Positions 1-10,688 of a stretch of 64,000 nt of DNA are shown piece by piece. Each line of letters opens with the position of its first letter. The stretch's first letter is position 1. Both the position numbers and the translations under genes were made by a program. The notes beneath the pieces were generated by a model, which was given only the letters and a program-made list of their open reading frames with translations, was not told where the DNA came from and made no database searches. Source of the DNA: Fremontodendron californicum (Eukaryota > Streptophyta > Magnoliopsida > Malvales > Malvaceae); assembly GCA_030761205.1 (NCBI GenBank), contig JAULJL010000011.1, positions 17,350,501 through 17,414,500 of the forward strand. The letters run 5' to 3'.

Positions 1-113
1 TAAGTCTCGGAGTACCACTTACAGGATGAAAAAAGTCGTTTTACATTCTGAAACATCAATTTAGGAAGAAAGCATACTTGTTTTAGTGGTCCGGACAAAA
101 TTAGGTATCTACA
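1..113 (+). repeat. Tat/Ogre-type LTR terminus (end of an antisense copy)
   Basis: The stretch closely matches the last ~110 bases of the large Tat solo LTR ending at 53021, including the terminal block GGACAAAATTAGGT. Read on the minus strand it is the first part of the LTR (TGTAGATACC...), equivalent to the LTR start at 31815. Only the tip lies in the window; the rest is upstream. It abuts an unrelated LTR end at 114, so it probably marks an insertion. Confidence 0.75.
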
Positions 114-412
114 ATCATTAATCAAGTGAAGAGGTAGAGAGAGATTCAAGCGAAGTATTGAGGGAAGTTGTAATCCTAGGCTTTTCATAATTAATTGAAT
201 TCATCCTTTTTAATTTACTTGTTTTCTGTATTTGTTTCTTTTAATTTTAGTTGTTAATTACTATCTTTAATTATTTGTTTAGATAAGATTAGGTTGTTTC
301 AATTTTAGTACTTAGCAAATTTAATAGAAATTCCTTGTGGGATTGACACTCTACTTTTCATTATATTACTTGTCAATGATACGTGCAGTTGAGTGGTGTA
401 AATCCGACAACA
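114..412 (+). repeat. 3' terminal part of a gypsy-type LTR
   Basis: A T-rich stretch ends in a block (about 335-412) with the style of plant gypsy LTR ends: 'ccttgtgggattgacactct' followed by 'gatacgtgcagttgagtggt' and a CA terminus at 412. The next bases, GTTGTCACC, are copia leader sequence, so this LTR appears to have inserted in the leader of copia-1. Its left part is replaced by the Tat LTR end at 113. No coding sequence is visible. Confidence 0.55.
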
Positions 413-3400
413 GTTGTCACCTAACTGATTTGGGAGTTGCATAGAGATGTAATTGATAAGCTATGTTATCTACCCAACTAGGCTTATTGTAATTTGTTAA
501 GGCACTCAAGGTTGCAACATGTTGAAAGGGATCCCAGCCCACTAAAAATACCTTGATGAGATTTGCGAATAATAGTGAGGGCTATTATCTCAAAAAACTA
601 GTGGGAGAACCAATAAGAGATTTAATACCTCATCTTGAATTGGTATAAATGCATGAATATAAATGATATATACTTTTTCCGTATTAGGTTGTCGAAAATG
701 GTTAATACTTTAACTGCACTGCGCAGCATTATGAATGCCATTAGTCCAAAATGGTTGGATTGGTACATGGGATTGAGAAGCGTTCTCAATGAAAGGAAGG
801 TTGCTTACTTGACAAGTCAAGAAGGACTTATAGAAGTTTATGGGTTGACTGTGTTTGTGATTGAACTGAATCTTTCTACTATTAAATCCAATTCCTGGGT
901 AATTGATTTAGGATGTAGTTCACATCTATGTAATGACATAAGGATGTTGAAAGGAAGTAGAAAGTTGAGCAAAGATGAAGTAGTTCTAAGAGTAGGCAAT
1001 GGTGCACAGCATTGGCCATTGGAACATGTACTTTATCTTTGCCATCTGGCATGAAATTGGAATTGAAAGATTGTTACTTTGTTCCAGTATTGTCTAGAAA
1101 CATTATTTCGGTTTCATACCTCACTGTTAATAATGGTTTCGAGATAAGAATGAAGAGCAATAGTTGCTCCATCATTCTTAAAGACATTCACTATGGATCG
1201 GCAACATTACATAATGGATTGTATGTTTTGGATCCAGATATACCTGTGTTCAATATAAATGTCAAGAAAGTAAGAAAGGATGATCTAAGTAAGACTTACA
1301 TCTGGCACTATAGACTTGGTCATATCAATGAGACAAGGATTTCCAAATTGCATAAACATGGTTATTTGGAGCCCTTTGATTATGAGTCATATAGGACTTG
1401 TGAATGTTGTCTCCTTGGTAAGATGACCAAGACTCCCTTTACTGGAAAGGGTGAAAGAGCTGGTGTTTCATTGGGCTTAATGTATTCAGATGTATGTGGG
1501 CCACTAAACACAACTGCTAAAGGTAATTACTCACACTACATAACCTTTATCGATGATCATTCTAGATATGGTTATGGGTATCTGATGAGATACAAGTCTG
1601 AACCTTTTGAAAAGTTCAAAGAGTTCAGAGATGAAGTAGAGAAACAGACTGGAAAAAATATTGTGGCTATTAGATCAGATCGAGGAGGAGAATATTTAAC
1701 CCAAGATTTCTTGGATCATTTGACGAAAAATGGAATTCTGTCGCAATGGACTCCACCTAGAACTCCACAGCCTAACGGAGTGTCCGAGAGGAGAAATCGA
1801 ACCTTGTTGGACATGGTTCGGTCCATGATGTCTAAGGCTGACCTTCCGATATCCTTTTGGGGATATGCCTTAGAAAGTGCAACTTACCTTCTAAATAGGG
1901 TTCCAAGCAAATTGTAGATAAGGTACCATATGAGATATGGAATGGCAAGAAGCCATACTTATATTATCTAAAGATTTGGGGATGTACTGCTTATGTGAAG
2001 CATGTACCTTCTGATAAGCTGGGAGCTAGATTAGAAAGATGTAAGTTTGTGGGATATCCGAAAGAGACTGTTGGATATTACTTTTACAGTGCTACTGATC
2101 AAAAGGTATTTGTGTCAAAACACGTTGCTTTTCTAGAGAAAGATTTCTACTTAAAGGATTCACTGGGAGTAAAGTAGAACTTGAAGAAGTTCAAGAACCA
2201 CAACCTAACATTCTCTAGAAACCTGAGCCATCGGTCGAAGCATTGGATGCTCGGACTGATGCTCAAGAAACACAAGTGCTCCGAATGTCTAGTGACGATA
2301 GACATGATTCAGTGAAATATAGTTTTCTACTGAAATGTGATGCGTTGTATATTGATTAACGAAAGCATCTGGGAGCTGGAACTTCAGAATTGATTAAACA
2401 ATCCAAGGATATGGTTTTATCTAGAATCTTGATGATCCATGTGTTTATAAGAAGGTAAATAGACTGGCAGTTGTTTTCCTAATGCTACATGTCGGCGACA
2501 TATTGCTTATAGGAAATGTTGTACCTTTGCTGCAGACGAATGAGGTTTAGCTACCCAAACAATTCTCCATGATGGATTTGGGAGAAACAACATTTATTCT
2601 GGGAATTAAGATCTATAGAGATAGATCGAAAAGGCTGTTTGGATTCTCCCAATCCACTTACATAGACAAGGTGCTAAAAGGTTTAGCATGGATACCTCCA
2701 AAAGAGGAAACTGCCTATGTTACATGGCATACCTCTCTCGAAAGAGATGTATCCTAAAACATTAGATAAAAGGACACGGTTCGATAGGATTCCATATGCT
2801 TCAGCAATTGGATCTATCGTGTATGCTATATTGTGCACTAGACCATATGCATCTTACGCTCTGGCAGTCATAAGCAGATACAAAAGGGCAATCCTGGTGA
2901 TAGTCACTGGACTGCTGTGAAGAATATCCTTAAGTACGTAAGAAGCATTAAGGATACTTTCTTGGTCTATGGAGGGGATGAACTCCAAGTTAGGGGTTAT
3001 ATAGATGCTGACTTCTAATCTGATTAGGAAGACAGTAAATCGCAGTGTAATTATATATTTACCTTGAATCTTTGTATAGTCAGTTGGAAAGGTTCCAAAC
3101 TAGAGATGACTGTAGATTTAACAACCAAAGCTAAATACATCTCGGCGTGTGAGGTAGCGAAGAAGGCTGTTTGTATTAAGAAGTTCATAACTGAACTTGG
3201 TGTGGTTCCAAGCATTGTTGATCCAGTACCACTTTACAGTGACAACAATAGAGCCATAGCTCAAGCTAAGGAACCACGGTCTCATTACAAATCCAACCAT
3301 GTATTCTGGCAATATCACTTGATTAGAGATATAATTTAAAGAGGTGATATAAGTATGGAAAGGGTACCCACAGAGGATAATATAGCTGATCCTTTCACTA

Positions 3401-3488
3401 AGGTTCTGTCCCAGTAAAAACACAATAATCACATGGAAGGACATGGGCTTAAGTACATGGGCGATTGGCTTTAGTGCTAGTTGGAGAT
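413..3488 (+). mobile_element. copia-1: internal region of a Ty1/copia element
   Basis: The region matches the internal regions of copia-3, -4 and -5 on the other strand: end of leader (413-634), protease, integrase, RT C-terminal end, RNase H, then a purine-rich stretch (GTTGGAGAT) before the 3' LTR at 3489. No gag frame is visible upstream of the protease. Its 5' LTR and primer-binding site would lie left of the window. Frameshifts and stops make it incapable of coding for a full polyprotein. Confidence 0.9.
635..3477 (+). pseudogene. Decayed copia pol (protease-integrase-RT end-RNase H), copia-1
   Basis: Order of remains: a protease-like segment (635-1054) with NSWVIDLGCSSHLCN, where the usual active D-S/T-G reads DLG. 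Next, after a small deletion near 1006 that shifts the frame, a GAG-pre-integrase zinc motif (HYRLGHINE ... CECC) and integrase (1012-1917) with DDE residues in SDVCGPL, RSDRGGEY and SERRNRTL. Then the integrase C-terminal tail (1995-2177), the RT tail (about 2440-2880; the YVDD box reads HVGD) and RNase H (about 2930-3477). About half a kilobase of RT core present in copia-4 is missing near 2350-2400. In-frame stops include those at 1915 and 2175. It would be non-functional. The type is sure; the exact break points are approximate. Confidence 0.88.
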
Positions 3489-5160
3489 TGTTGGTGTAAG
3501 CCCTGCAAGCCAATCTAGTTGGGCTTGTAAGACACTATTTATATATTCATGTATTGCATATAATAGTTTATTAATTATAATTGAGGTATTTCTTTATCCA
3601 TAAGTATTGTTATAATTGTTATAAATGACTTGTGAAGATAAAGACCATGAAACACAAAAGCATTGCAAAGGAATTGTAAGGAGTTACAATTATGAGGATC
3701 CTTATGCATCAATGTCATGTTTCTAAAACTGTTCCTGGTCATTGTATTGTCAAGACAGGCATTGACAATGCTCAAAGACTGGCATATGTTAAGCCTACAT
3801 GTACTTGATGCATACAACCGGTCTCATAGGTCGAAAGTATAGAGATACTTGGGGATAACATATGGGTACTTGTTAGTTGAACAAGTTCACTGAACATGAC
3901 TCGCTATGAGAGTTCCATTTGGTATTTCACTCAAGTGTCTATGGAAAATACTCTCATGTGTCAATAGTGTAAGTAATCCTTTGACTTGTGACACCAGGTC
4001 ATCTTGTATGTGAACTTCCATACTTAGATTTTATCACGAATGGGTCCCAATCACGAGGATACTTTTGGTAGGGTGTTATTGGGTATGACATGAAGCATAC
4101 GAAGATGAATGAGTGGTCCAGAGAGGATTCATTACCCCAAGTGATATGAGGGGACATATCTCACATGTATCTGGCTTATATTAACTTATGAAAGTCCTTG
4201 GCCAAGGCAATACTTAAGGAGTTAATATTAAAGCTGCAGATCTAATATGGAATGGATTAAAAGTAGACACTGAACCATGCTCTTTTCTATCCCAGGATAT
4301 TTGATGAAGGGATCGAATAAGACATATTGTACACGAAAGGCTTGTTGAAGCTTGATAACTCTCTTGGCATTTGGGTGGTCATGATGCATTGCTAGATGCC
4401 TCTCATGATCTATAAATATAAATAGGAAATTCTTAATTGAATTAATTATATTTATTTCCAACATGTTAAGGGCCTAATGGGTCACACACAAAAGGTGATT
4501 AATGAAATTAAAATGCGATTGGGCCAAATTAAATATTCATTAACTGTTGTGGACTTAGTATGAATCTTTAATATATGTATAAGGTCTTTAGTGTAGTTAG
4601 TCCAATAGTTGGCATACACTAAACCTAGTAATATATATATGCCTTTTATGTTGTTGCTGCCCGCTAAGCAAGCTATCCCTGGAATCGGTGCCTCTCACTC
4701 TCCCAAGTGAGTTTCGGCCGAATAGCAAAAGCAAGAGAGGACTTTGATTCTTCTTGTTGCTTTTGGCTATCCAAGGTAGAGGAGGAAGGTTTCTCACAAC
4801 CTAGACTACTAGCATCTTCTTTGCAAAACATAATCTCAACCTTATGAAGGTTTTCGAATCACCTGTGTGGATTACTGTTAGAGGTCGGATAATTGAACGA
4901 CTTTGGTTTGCAACAAGCAAGCTTTGTGTACAAGAACAAGAACATCAAGAATTTGTCTTGAGGTTTCAGCAATCTCCAATACAGAGGTATGAGATTTTGA
5001 TTGTTATATGTTCTTCACAGGATGATCATTTTGAATTCATAGGTAGATCCTTGGAGGGATTCGGTTTTCTCTATGTTTTATTTTATTCCGCTACGTTGTA
5101 TATTTAACTTGTTGATTAAATTATATATTATCTCTTTCTGAGCATGAGTCAAATCTAACA
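3489..5160 (+). repeat. copia LTR (LTR-A), shared between copia-1 and copia-2
   Basis: The LTR starts TGTTGGTGTAAGCC and ends GAGCATGAGTCAAATCTAACA, 1672 bp, the same length class as the LTRs at 26060, 35884 and 43687 (1671-1679 bp). A TATATATAT tract near 4631 may be part of its promoter. It follows copia-1 internal sequence and is followed directly by copia-2 leader, so it serves as 3' LTR of one copy and 5' LTR of the next. Short open frames inside it are chance. Confidence 0.9.
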
Positions 5161-5912
5161 TAGAGTTCTTCCTGTAGGAGGCTTGTTAAGTCACTCAAGG
5201 TCAAACTAATGTATGAATATGTTTGTGTTATGAAGATAGGTCTTACTCAACTAATATTATGTTGCTCGGATGCTCAAAAACTTGACCGCATGGTGTTAGA
5301 GGCAAAGTTAGGTGAGGTACATATGATGTGCTTAGACAAAGAGTTGTCACCTAACTGATCTGGGAGTTGCATAGAGATGCAATTGATAAGCTATGTTATC
5401 TACCCAACTAGGCTTGTTGTAATTTGTTGAGTCACTCAAGGTTGCAACATGTTGAAAGGGATCCCAACCCACTAGAAATACCTTGATGAGATTTTCGAAT
5501 AATAGTGAGGGCTATTATCTTAAAAAATTAGTGGGAGAACCAATAAGAGATTTAATACCTCATCTTGAATTGGTATAAATACATGAAAATAACTAATGCA
5601 TACTTTTTCATATTAGGTTGTTGAAAATGGTTAATACTTTAACTTAACTGTGAGGCATTTTGAATGCCATTAGTCCAAAATGTTTGGATTGGTACATAGG
5701 ATTGGGAAGCGATCTCAATGAAAGGATGGTTGCTCACTTTACAAGTCAAGAACTTAAAGAAGTTTTTGGGTTGACTGTGTTTATGATTGAACTAAATCTT
5801 TATACTGTTAAATCTAATTCCTAGATAGTTGATTCAGGATGTGGTTCACATCTATGTAATGACATAACGATGTTGAAAGGAAGTAGAAAGAAAGTTAAGC
5901 AAAGATGAAGTA
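5161..5912 (+). mobile_element. copia-2: leader and start of protease region
   Basis: Directly after the LTR the sequence enters the middle of the copia leader (AGAGTTCTTCCTGTAGGAGG), so the tRNA-Met primer site and more than 1 kb of leader are deleted compared with copia-3 and copia-5. From about 5590 it encodes a broken protease segment homologous to 650-965. It is cut at 5912 by the gypsy element and resumes at 15459. Stops such as that after SNS near 5822 show decay. Confidence 0.88.
5908..5912. repeat. Target-site duplication AAGTA (left)
   Basis: AAGTA precedes the LTR start at 5913 and is repeated at 15454-15458 after the LTR end. Removing the element and one copy restores the copia sequence seen uninterrupted at 968-1000 (AAAGATGAAGTAGTTCTAAG). 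Confidence 0.97.
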
Positions 5913-7398
5913 TGATGGAAACTCAATTAAGAGTTGTAAACCCAAGTGCAGGTTATGTTCAAGTAATAAATTCTCGGGTGTCCGAGGTCGAACCACAGGG
6001 AAGCGTATTAGTAAGTATAAGTTTATAAATATATAAGAAAAAGAAAGTAAACAAGATATTAGGGAATCAACAACAAAACAAAATAAACAAGATATTAGAG
6101 AACAAAATAAATAAAATAACATAAAAGAAATTAAACAAAATATAAAAAACAATAAGAAAGGATGTTGAGGTTAGAGAATCCACTCTTGGTGTTATGCTAA
6201 GATTAATCTTGTTTTATTACACAATTGAAATCCACACATAAGGGAGGTTCCAATCGGAAGGTTTAGCAATTCAGTCCAAATTGTCCAACGTCCATAGCAT
6301 ATGATATTATGTTCATTTGGTGTCCTCAAAACTCATAAAAAGAGTCCAAGCATTCCTTATGCCAAGGTATATGTCTACAACAAATCAAGGTTATGAAACC
6401 ATGCATTTACTGTGCCATTTTCATTGTCAATAATGAATCAAGATCTCTACTTTGCAAGTATGATTTTAAACCAAAAGAAAATATTATCTATGCTAGTGCT
6501 TATAAATGATGATTCATTTTAGCTCATGTTTAAGAGACTAACCTTAGCATTTACCAAGAGCTTCACCTCATCACCTCAACAATATGATTAGAAACACATA
6601 CTAGATATGAATAAAATGAAAAGAAATGTAAGAAGAAAAAGAAAACTAGAGAAAGGAAAGAAAAAGAAAACTTAGAGAATTTTATTACAATGGCTATCCT
6701 ACCAATGTATCAAATGTATCCCAATACTCATCCAAGGCCCTCTATTTATACACATTTTGGAGGGCTAAATGACAAGAGACAAGCTTTACAAATTTCAAAG
6801 GTAGGTATAATAGGTGGGTGCATTTTTCTAACAATTTTCGTCATATTGTATGACAATTCTGATCAGCCAGCTTGATGGTCGATTTTGTCAATGTTGGAGG
6901 CTCGATCTGATAAAATTGTCTTCTAGAAAAATATACCCCTATCAGTTACGGATCCATAGCCGTTGGAATCAGCTCATTTGCTGATGTGGATAAGCAGATA
7001 TGGGCAAAATACGAAAACAGGTCAGCACAGACGTCATTGCACATCAGCCAACTTGATGGTCGATTTCACTAGGGAAAACGACTCCGTTTCAAGAATTGTA
7101 AAACATGAAAAAGATAGATATGCCTCTTAGCTTTGTAAGGCTACAAATTTCAGCCTTATTGCTTCAGTGAAACTCGAGATATAGCTGATATGGTAAACGG
7201 TGTCGGAACTGGAACTGAACTGGATTTGCCCTTAATTCTAGTAATCTGAAATCACTCAAAGAAACTTGTGAAAAACACCAAATTACATAAAAATATAAAA
7301 GAATTATAAACACAATTAGATTAAACAATAATAACTCGTATTTGACACAAAACAATAATAAAACATAACTAAAAACTATATAATTATACGAGTTATCA
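5913..7398 (-). repeat. 3' LTR of the cargo-bearing gypsy element
   Basis: Bounded by TGATGGAAAC and GAGTTATCA (TG...CA). It matches the copy at 13968-15453 base for base except near 6416 (t/a), 7140 (c/a) and 7144 (t/c). Open frames inside it (for example at 6690-6875) recur identically in the other LTR and are not genes. Confidence 0.97.
6742..6750 (-). promoter_or_regulatory. LTR TATA box (TATAAATAG)
   Basis: TATAAATAG followed by AGGGCCTTGG on the minus strand; the identical site is in the 5' LTR at 14797-14805 and a matching one is in the solo LTR at 48400. This is the likely core promoter of the LTR. Confidence 0.6.
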
Positions 7399-7411
7399 CA
7401 CCCCTACACTT
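7399..7411 (-). other. Polypurine tract of the gypsy element
   Basis: On the minus strand AAGTGTAGGGGTG lies immediately before the 3' LTR start (TGATAACTCG). Its position and purine content fit the plus-strand primer of LTR retrotransposons. Confidence 0.7.
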
Positions 7412-9156
7412 AGATTGTTGCTAGTCCCTAGCAACGACTCAATAAAAATAAAATAAGAAAATCTAATCTAATCCATTTTCGTAGGAACTCACGGTGGCAC
7501 TTAGCATGTGACACAAGCCTTTAAACCCCTAGGTGTCCCTAGTGGACGAGTTTAGTCTCGTGAGGGTTTACTAGGACGATACCCACAAACATTGAAGACA
7601 TAAGAAAAACTAAAAATAATAATTATAACTAATCCTTCCAATATAAATTAGAGATAATCATTGGACAAGTCTTATAAACTAATCAATAGCTCAAAGAATT
7701 TCACAAAAAATCATGCTTGAATGTAAATAAATGAGTTAAGCCAATATTAACATAACATATTTCAATCAAAATAGTGCATATTCAAACTTAATCTCAACTT
7801 CTCACATGGGATACTCTCTTGATTTTCACTCTTTAAAGTAGTGGTAAAGTGTTTACACTCAATCAATCTCATGAAAACACTTCTACCATATGCTTGCTTG
7901 TAAACCTATTCTCCACTATTTAGATCATACAACTTCATAAATCAAGAGGTCTTTATTCAAGGTTGTAATGGGGCCAAAGGGTTATAATGTGGTTAAAGAA
8001 CAAAAGGATAAAGATATCACAAAGGTTCCAAAGAGTTCATAGAGTTTAGAGACATAATAAGATCATACAAATAAATTTCTCAAAACTCTTTACAAGTACA
8101 TAGTCACATAGGCTAAATATTCATGTTGAGCCTTTGCATCATTCTAACCAACTTTGTAACATCTTTTTCTAGAAGTTCAAGAGAAGATTCTTTTTTTTTT
8201 ATTATTTTTAATATGGGAATGTATTTAACAATGATCCCTTTCTTTTTCTCTTGACTTTTTCTTTTCTTTTCTTCCCCCACACTTATCTTTTGTTTCTAAC
8301 CCAAATTTTCAACTAAAAATATCCCTTGTTTTTTTGCAATATGTCTCAAAATATATAATCCATCTTTAGAACAAGGGTAAGGATATAAGTATATTTAGGC
8401 TAGGTGTAAGTTGTGGTTACCAATAAAACAACATATTTAATGTAGGCTCAAATTGGCTCACTAGTGGGGATGTCCTCTTAGAACATTAATAATGGATGGC
8501 TGTTTGGCTCTGGTTATAATCCTAATGCCTCTGTCATATTCATGTTGTCACATGTATCAATATAGTCTCAAACGGTTTAAAGCAAGTTCTAGAGAATCAT
8601 GTAATCATAAGAGCACTCAAGAAAGAAATTAGATTGATTTGTATAATGCATCAATCATTATAGGCTCAAAAACTCACAAGGATGATTATACAAGTCAGAT
8701 TAAGTCTAAACATGCTTCTTTCTCAATCAACATATCATATTAACATTGGCTCATAAAAAAGTTGATATCAAGCTCAATTCTCATGAAAATCTTCTCACTA
8801 ATAAATCTGTTTTAGACTTATGCAATTCATATCTCATTATAGTATTGAAAGTAACTAAAAAAACACACTAAGTCTAAACATGCTTTTTTTTTTTTTTGAA
8901 GAAGAAGATTAAATCAAACTGACAAGGTATGTCTCAAGTCTCCCTTACTCAGACCTTGTTCAGAATGAATACTTCTAAATGTCTTAAAACACAACAATTT
9001 TTTTTTTTTTTAGCAAAATATGTCCCTTATCCCCTACTAAAATATGACATTGTCCCCAATGTCAAATTTTAAAGGTAGAATTTAGGAGATATTACCTGCA
9101 GAGGTTGCTAACCACTTATTATAACTGAGACACAACAAACAAAATGTTAGATACTG
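7412..9156 (-). other. Non-coding 3' region of the gypsy element
   Basis: About 1.7 kb of AT-rich sequence between the LOG stop and the polypurine tract, with no convincing frame on either strand. It holds long T runs near 8884-8897 and 8998-9011 (A runs in the sense direction) and the inverted repeat at 9046-9063. Such long non-coding 3' regions are common in plant Athila-like elements. The A runs could be remnants of captured mRNA tails, but this is weak. Confidence 0.6.
9046..9063. repeat. Perfect short inverted repeat GACATTG-tccc-CAATGTC
   Basis: Seven-base perfect arms around a four-base loop, about 95 bases downstream of the LOG stop in the sense direction. It could form an RNA hairpin near the mRNA end or mark the retroelement side of the cargo junction. 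Confidence 0.6.
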
Positions 9157-9804
9157 TCACAAAGACAGAGTGCAATCCACTCCTTGCTCGTCCATATCTC
9201 TTTTTCTTTTTTCGAGCGTTTGCGAAACAACCGTAGCAGATAAATACTCATAAGCTTGGAGCTTTTTGAGTAAATCTTCAATGGTTGTAGCAGAAATTAT
9301 GGTTCTCCTTGCCTCTGAAAACATGAATCCATTATCCACAGCATTATCTAAATATGAAAGCAAATTACTAAAATAACCATTAATATTAAGCAAACCAATG
9401 GGTTTCTTATTTGTGACCAAAGATGACCAAGAAGCCACGCAAGCTATTTCTTCCAATGTACCCAGACCTCCTGGTAAAGCAATGAATGCATCGGCAGAAT
9501 GGTACATGATTGTTATCCGTTCAGGGATACTCCAGACTTGTATTTCCTTACCCACGGTAGGTCCACAAAAATCTGTGAATAGTTTTGGCACGATTCCTAG
9601 AACTGGACTTCCTCCGGCGTGTGCTGCTGTAGCGACTGCTCCCATTAAACCCGTACTACCGCCTCCATAAATCAACTGGATCTTTTGTTGGGCAAGTATT
9701 ACTCCAACTCTTATGGCTCCATCAGCGAATATGTTATTTTTCCCTGGATAAGCACCTCCAAAGACACAAATTTTTTTAATGCGTTGGGACGAAGTACTTT
9801 CCAT
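9157..9804 (-). CDS. LOG: LOG-like cytokinin riboside 5'-monophosphate phosphoribohydrolase (retrotransposon cargo)
   Basis: Predicted to release active cytokinin bases from cytokinin riboside monophosphates in one step, in cytosol or nucleus. The 215-aa frame has the usual plant LOG length and a single Rossmann-like lysine-decarboxylase-type domain. Visible landmarks: KKICVFGGAYPG (10-21), GGGSTGLMG (47-55), Arg96 in IPERITIM, and PGGLGTLEE (111-119) with Glu119, the family signature PGGxGTxxE. The Lys that usually follows this Arg is Ile here, and GGAYPG replaces the common CGSSPG, so it is a divergent member. Start at 9804 was chosen because homology begins just after it; the frame stays open upstream to 10035 without homology. 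It has no intron, whereas plant LOG genes are multi-exon, which implies an mRNA-derived copy. A KRKR patch lies near the C-terminus. It sits inside a gypsy element, sense to it. Activity is inferred, not shown. Confidence 0.9.
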   Translation of the reverse strand: MESTSSQRIKKICVFGGAYPGKNNIFADGAIRVGVILAQQKIQLIYGGGSTGLMGAVATAAHAGGSPVLGIVPKLFTDFCGPTVGKEIQVWSIPERITIMYHSADAFIALPGGLGTLEEIACVASWSSLVTNKKPIGLLNINGYFSNLLSYLDNAVDNGFMFSEARRTIISATTIEDLLKKLQAYEYLSATVVSQTLEKRKRDMDEQGVDCTLSL

Positions 9805-10373
9805 TTTTTTTCTTTTTCGAGTGCCTGAAAGAGAATGAGTACATGGTGTAATATATAGAGGACTGAGTAGTGAATCAGACAAGAGTAATAATGTCGCCGA
9901 AAGTGTATCTGACCTGTCAGAAGAAAATGTTAACCTAACAAAAGATTTTTGCGTGATTTCAGGAAGAAAATCAAAAAGAAAAGAAAAAACAACCGTAAAA
10001 GACCAATGCAAAAAAAAATGAGAATAATTACACAAATCGTAAATTAAACCGAAATGAAGTTATTTCAAATCAAACCAAAAGCTGAGAAGTCATTTATTGT
10101 AGTTGTGATTGTGGCTCACATCTTCCTCTGGTTTTACGTCCAGAAACGGCTTAAACGCCTTCTATGAGTCGAGGATATGCTTCCCATCCAGTTTTCTTAC
10201 AACCTGGCAAACAGGGTCTTTTAACATCAGATTCCCAAGATGTTGCCATTCCCTTTGGAATTGCGGCCATTTTCTCTTTGTACGTCTCCACTAGGATGTG
10301 TCTCAAGAGAAAGTTGGATATTACCCAAATTCTCCTTACTCAGTCCATCCTTAATGAATTCAATTTTATCATC
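9805..10373 (-). other. Spacer between NABP-like and LOG-like frames, with promoter-like and splice-acceptor-like sites
   Basis: No confident gene. In the sense (minus) direction a TCTATATATTACACC box lies about 45 bases before the LOG ATG, and ATTCTCTTTCAG/G (AG at 9825-9826) resembles a plant 3' splice site just before the ATG. Either could serve expression of LOG from its own start or by splicing from the LTR transcript. The part next to the NABP-like stop keeps coding-like composition for about 150 bases, suggesting that frame was once longer. Confidence 0.45.
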
Positions 10374-10688
10374 TCAATTAGAAGACGGAATCCCAATAGA
10401 ACGACATTTACCGTTACACGTCCATCGTGCACATTTGTGGCAATTTGAACTCATGCGCTTTGTTCGTCGCTTCTTTGCAAAAGTGCTTCTACCTGTACCT
10501 GGTAAATGCAAAACAGGAAGATATTCATCTTCACGTACCTTGGCTTCAATTATCCAACGTATGTCTTCAGGAATCCCTTTGTGCATAAGCATTCTTAATC
10601 TTTCAAATCGAACTTGGTAAAGCTTCAGTAAAATATTTCGAGGAAAAGGAGGAAATCGTTTCTGCAATCTTGTGAGAATATCATCCAT
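10374..10688 (-). CDS. Viral nucleic acid-binding protein (NABP)-like small zinc-finger protein
   Basis: A 104-aa basic protein. Residues 66-78 form a Gly-Arg-Ser start followed by a Lys/Arg-rich run (AKKRRTKR), then a compact Cys4 finger (Cys83, Cys86, Cys91, Cys95). This layout, a basic arm followed directly by a small zinc finger in an 11-15 kDa protein, matches the NABPs encoded at the 3' end of carlavirus and vitivirus genomes (Betaflexiviridae), which bind RNA and in several viruses weaken RNA silencing. Start at 10688 is the first ATG; a TATATAAA box lies about 37 bases upstream. The frame stops soon after the finger and similar-looking coding sequence continues beyond the stop, so it may be C-terminally shortened. 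It lies 174 bases after the gag-pro ORF, in the same direction. It could instead be an unrelated plant zinc-finger protein; a profile search against the viral NABP family would decide. Confidence 0.62.
   Translation of the reverse strand: MDDILTRLQKRFPPFPRNILLKLYQVRFERLRMLMHKGIPEDIRWIIEAKVREDEYLPVLHLPGTGRSTFAKKRRTKRMSSNCHKCARWTCNGKCRSIGIPSSN

Noticed and set aside
4844..5107. 87-aa frame in the copia LTR
   Set aside because: The other LTR-A copies do not keep it open; chance frame.
6690..6875. 61-aa frame repeated identically at 14745-14930
   Set aside because: Lies in the LTR on the non-sense strand; its conservation only reflects LTR identity.
9398..9670. Plus-strand frame opposite LOG
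   Set aside because: Antisense shadow of the conserved LOG coding sequence.
9805..10035. 77-residue N-terminal extension of the LOG frame
   Set aside because: No LOG-family similarity, hydrophobic and low in coding character, and it contains TATA-like and splice-acceptor-like sites. The ATG at 9804 gives the family length.
10109..10620. Overlapping plus-strand frames opposite the NABP-like gene
   Set aside because: They follow the opposite strand of the NABP-like region and have no recognisable features.
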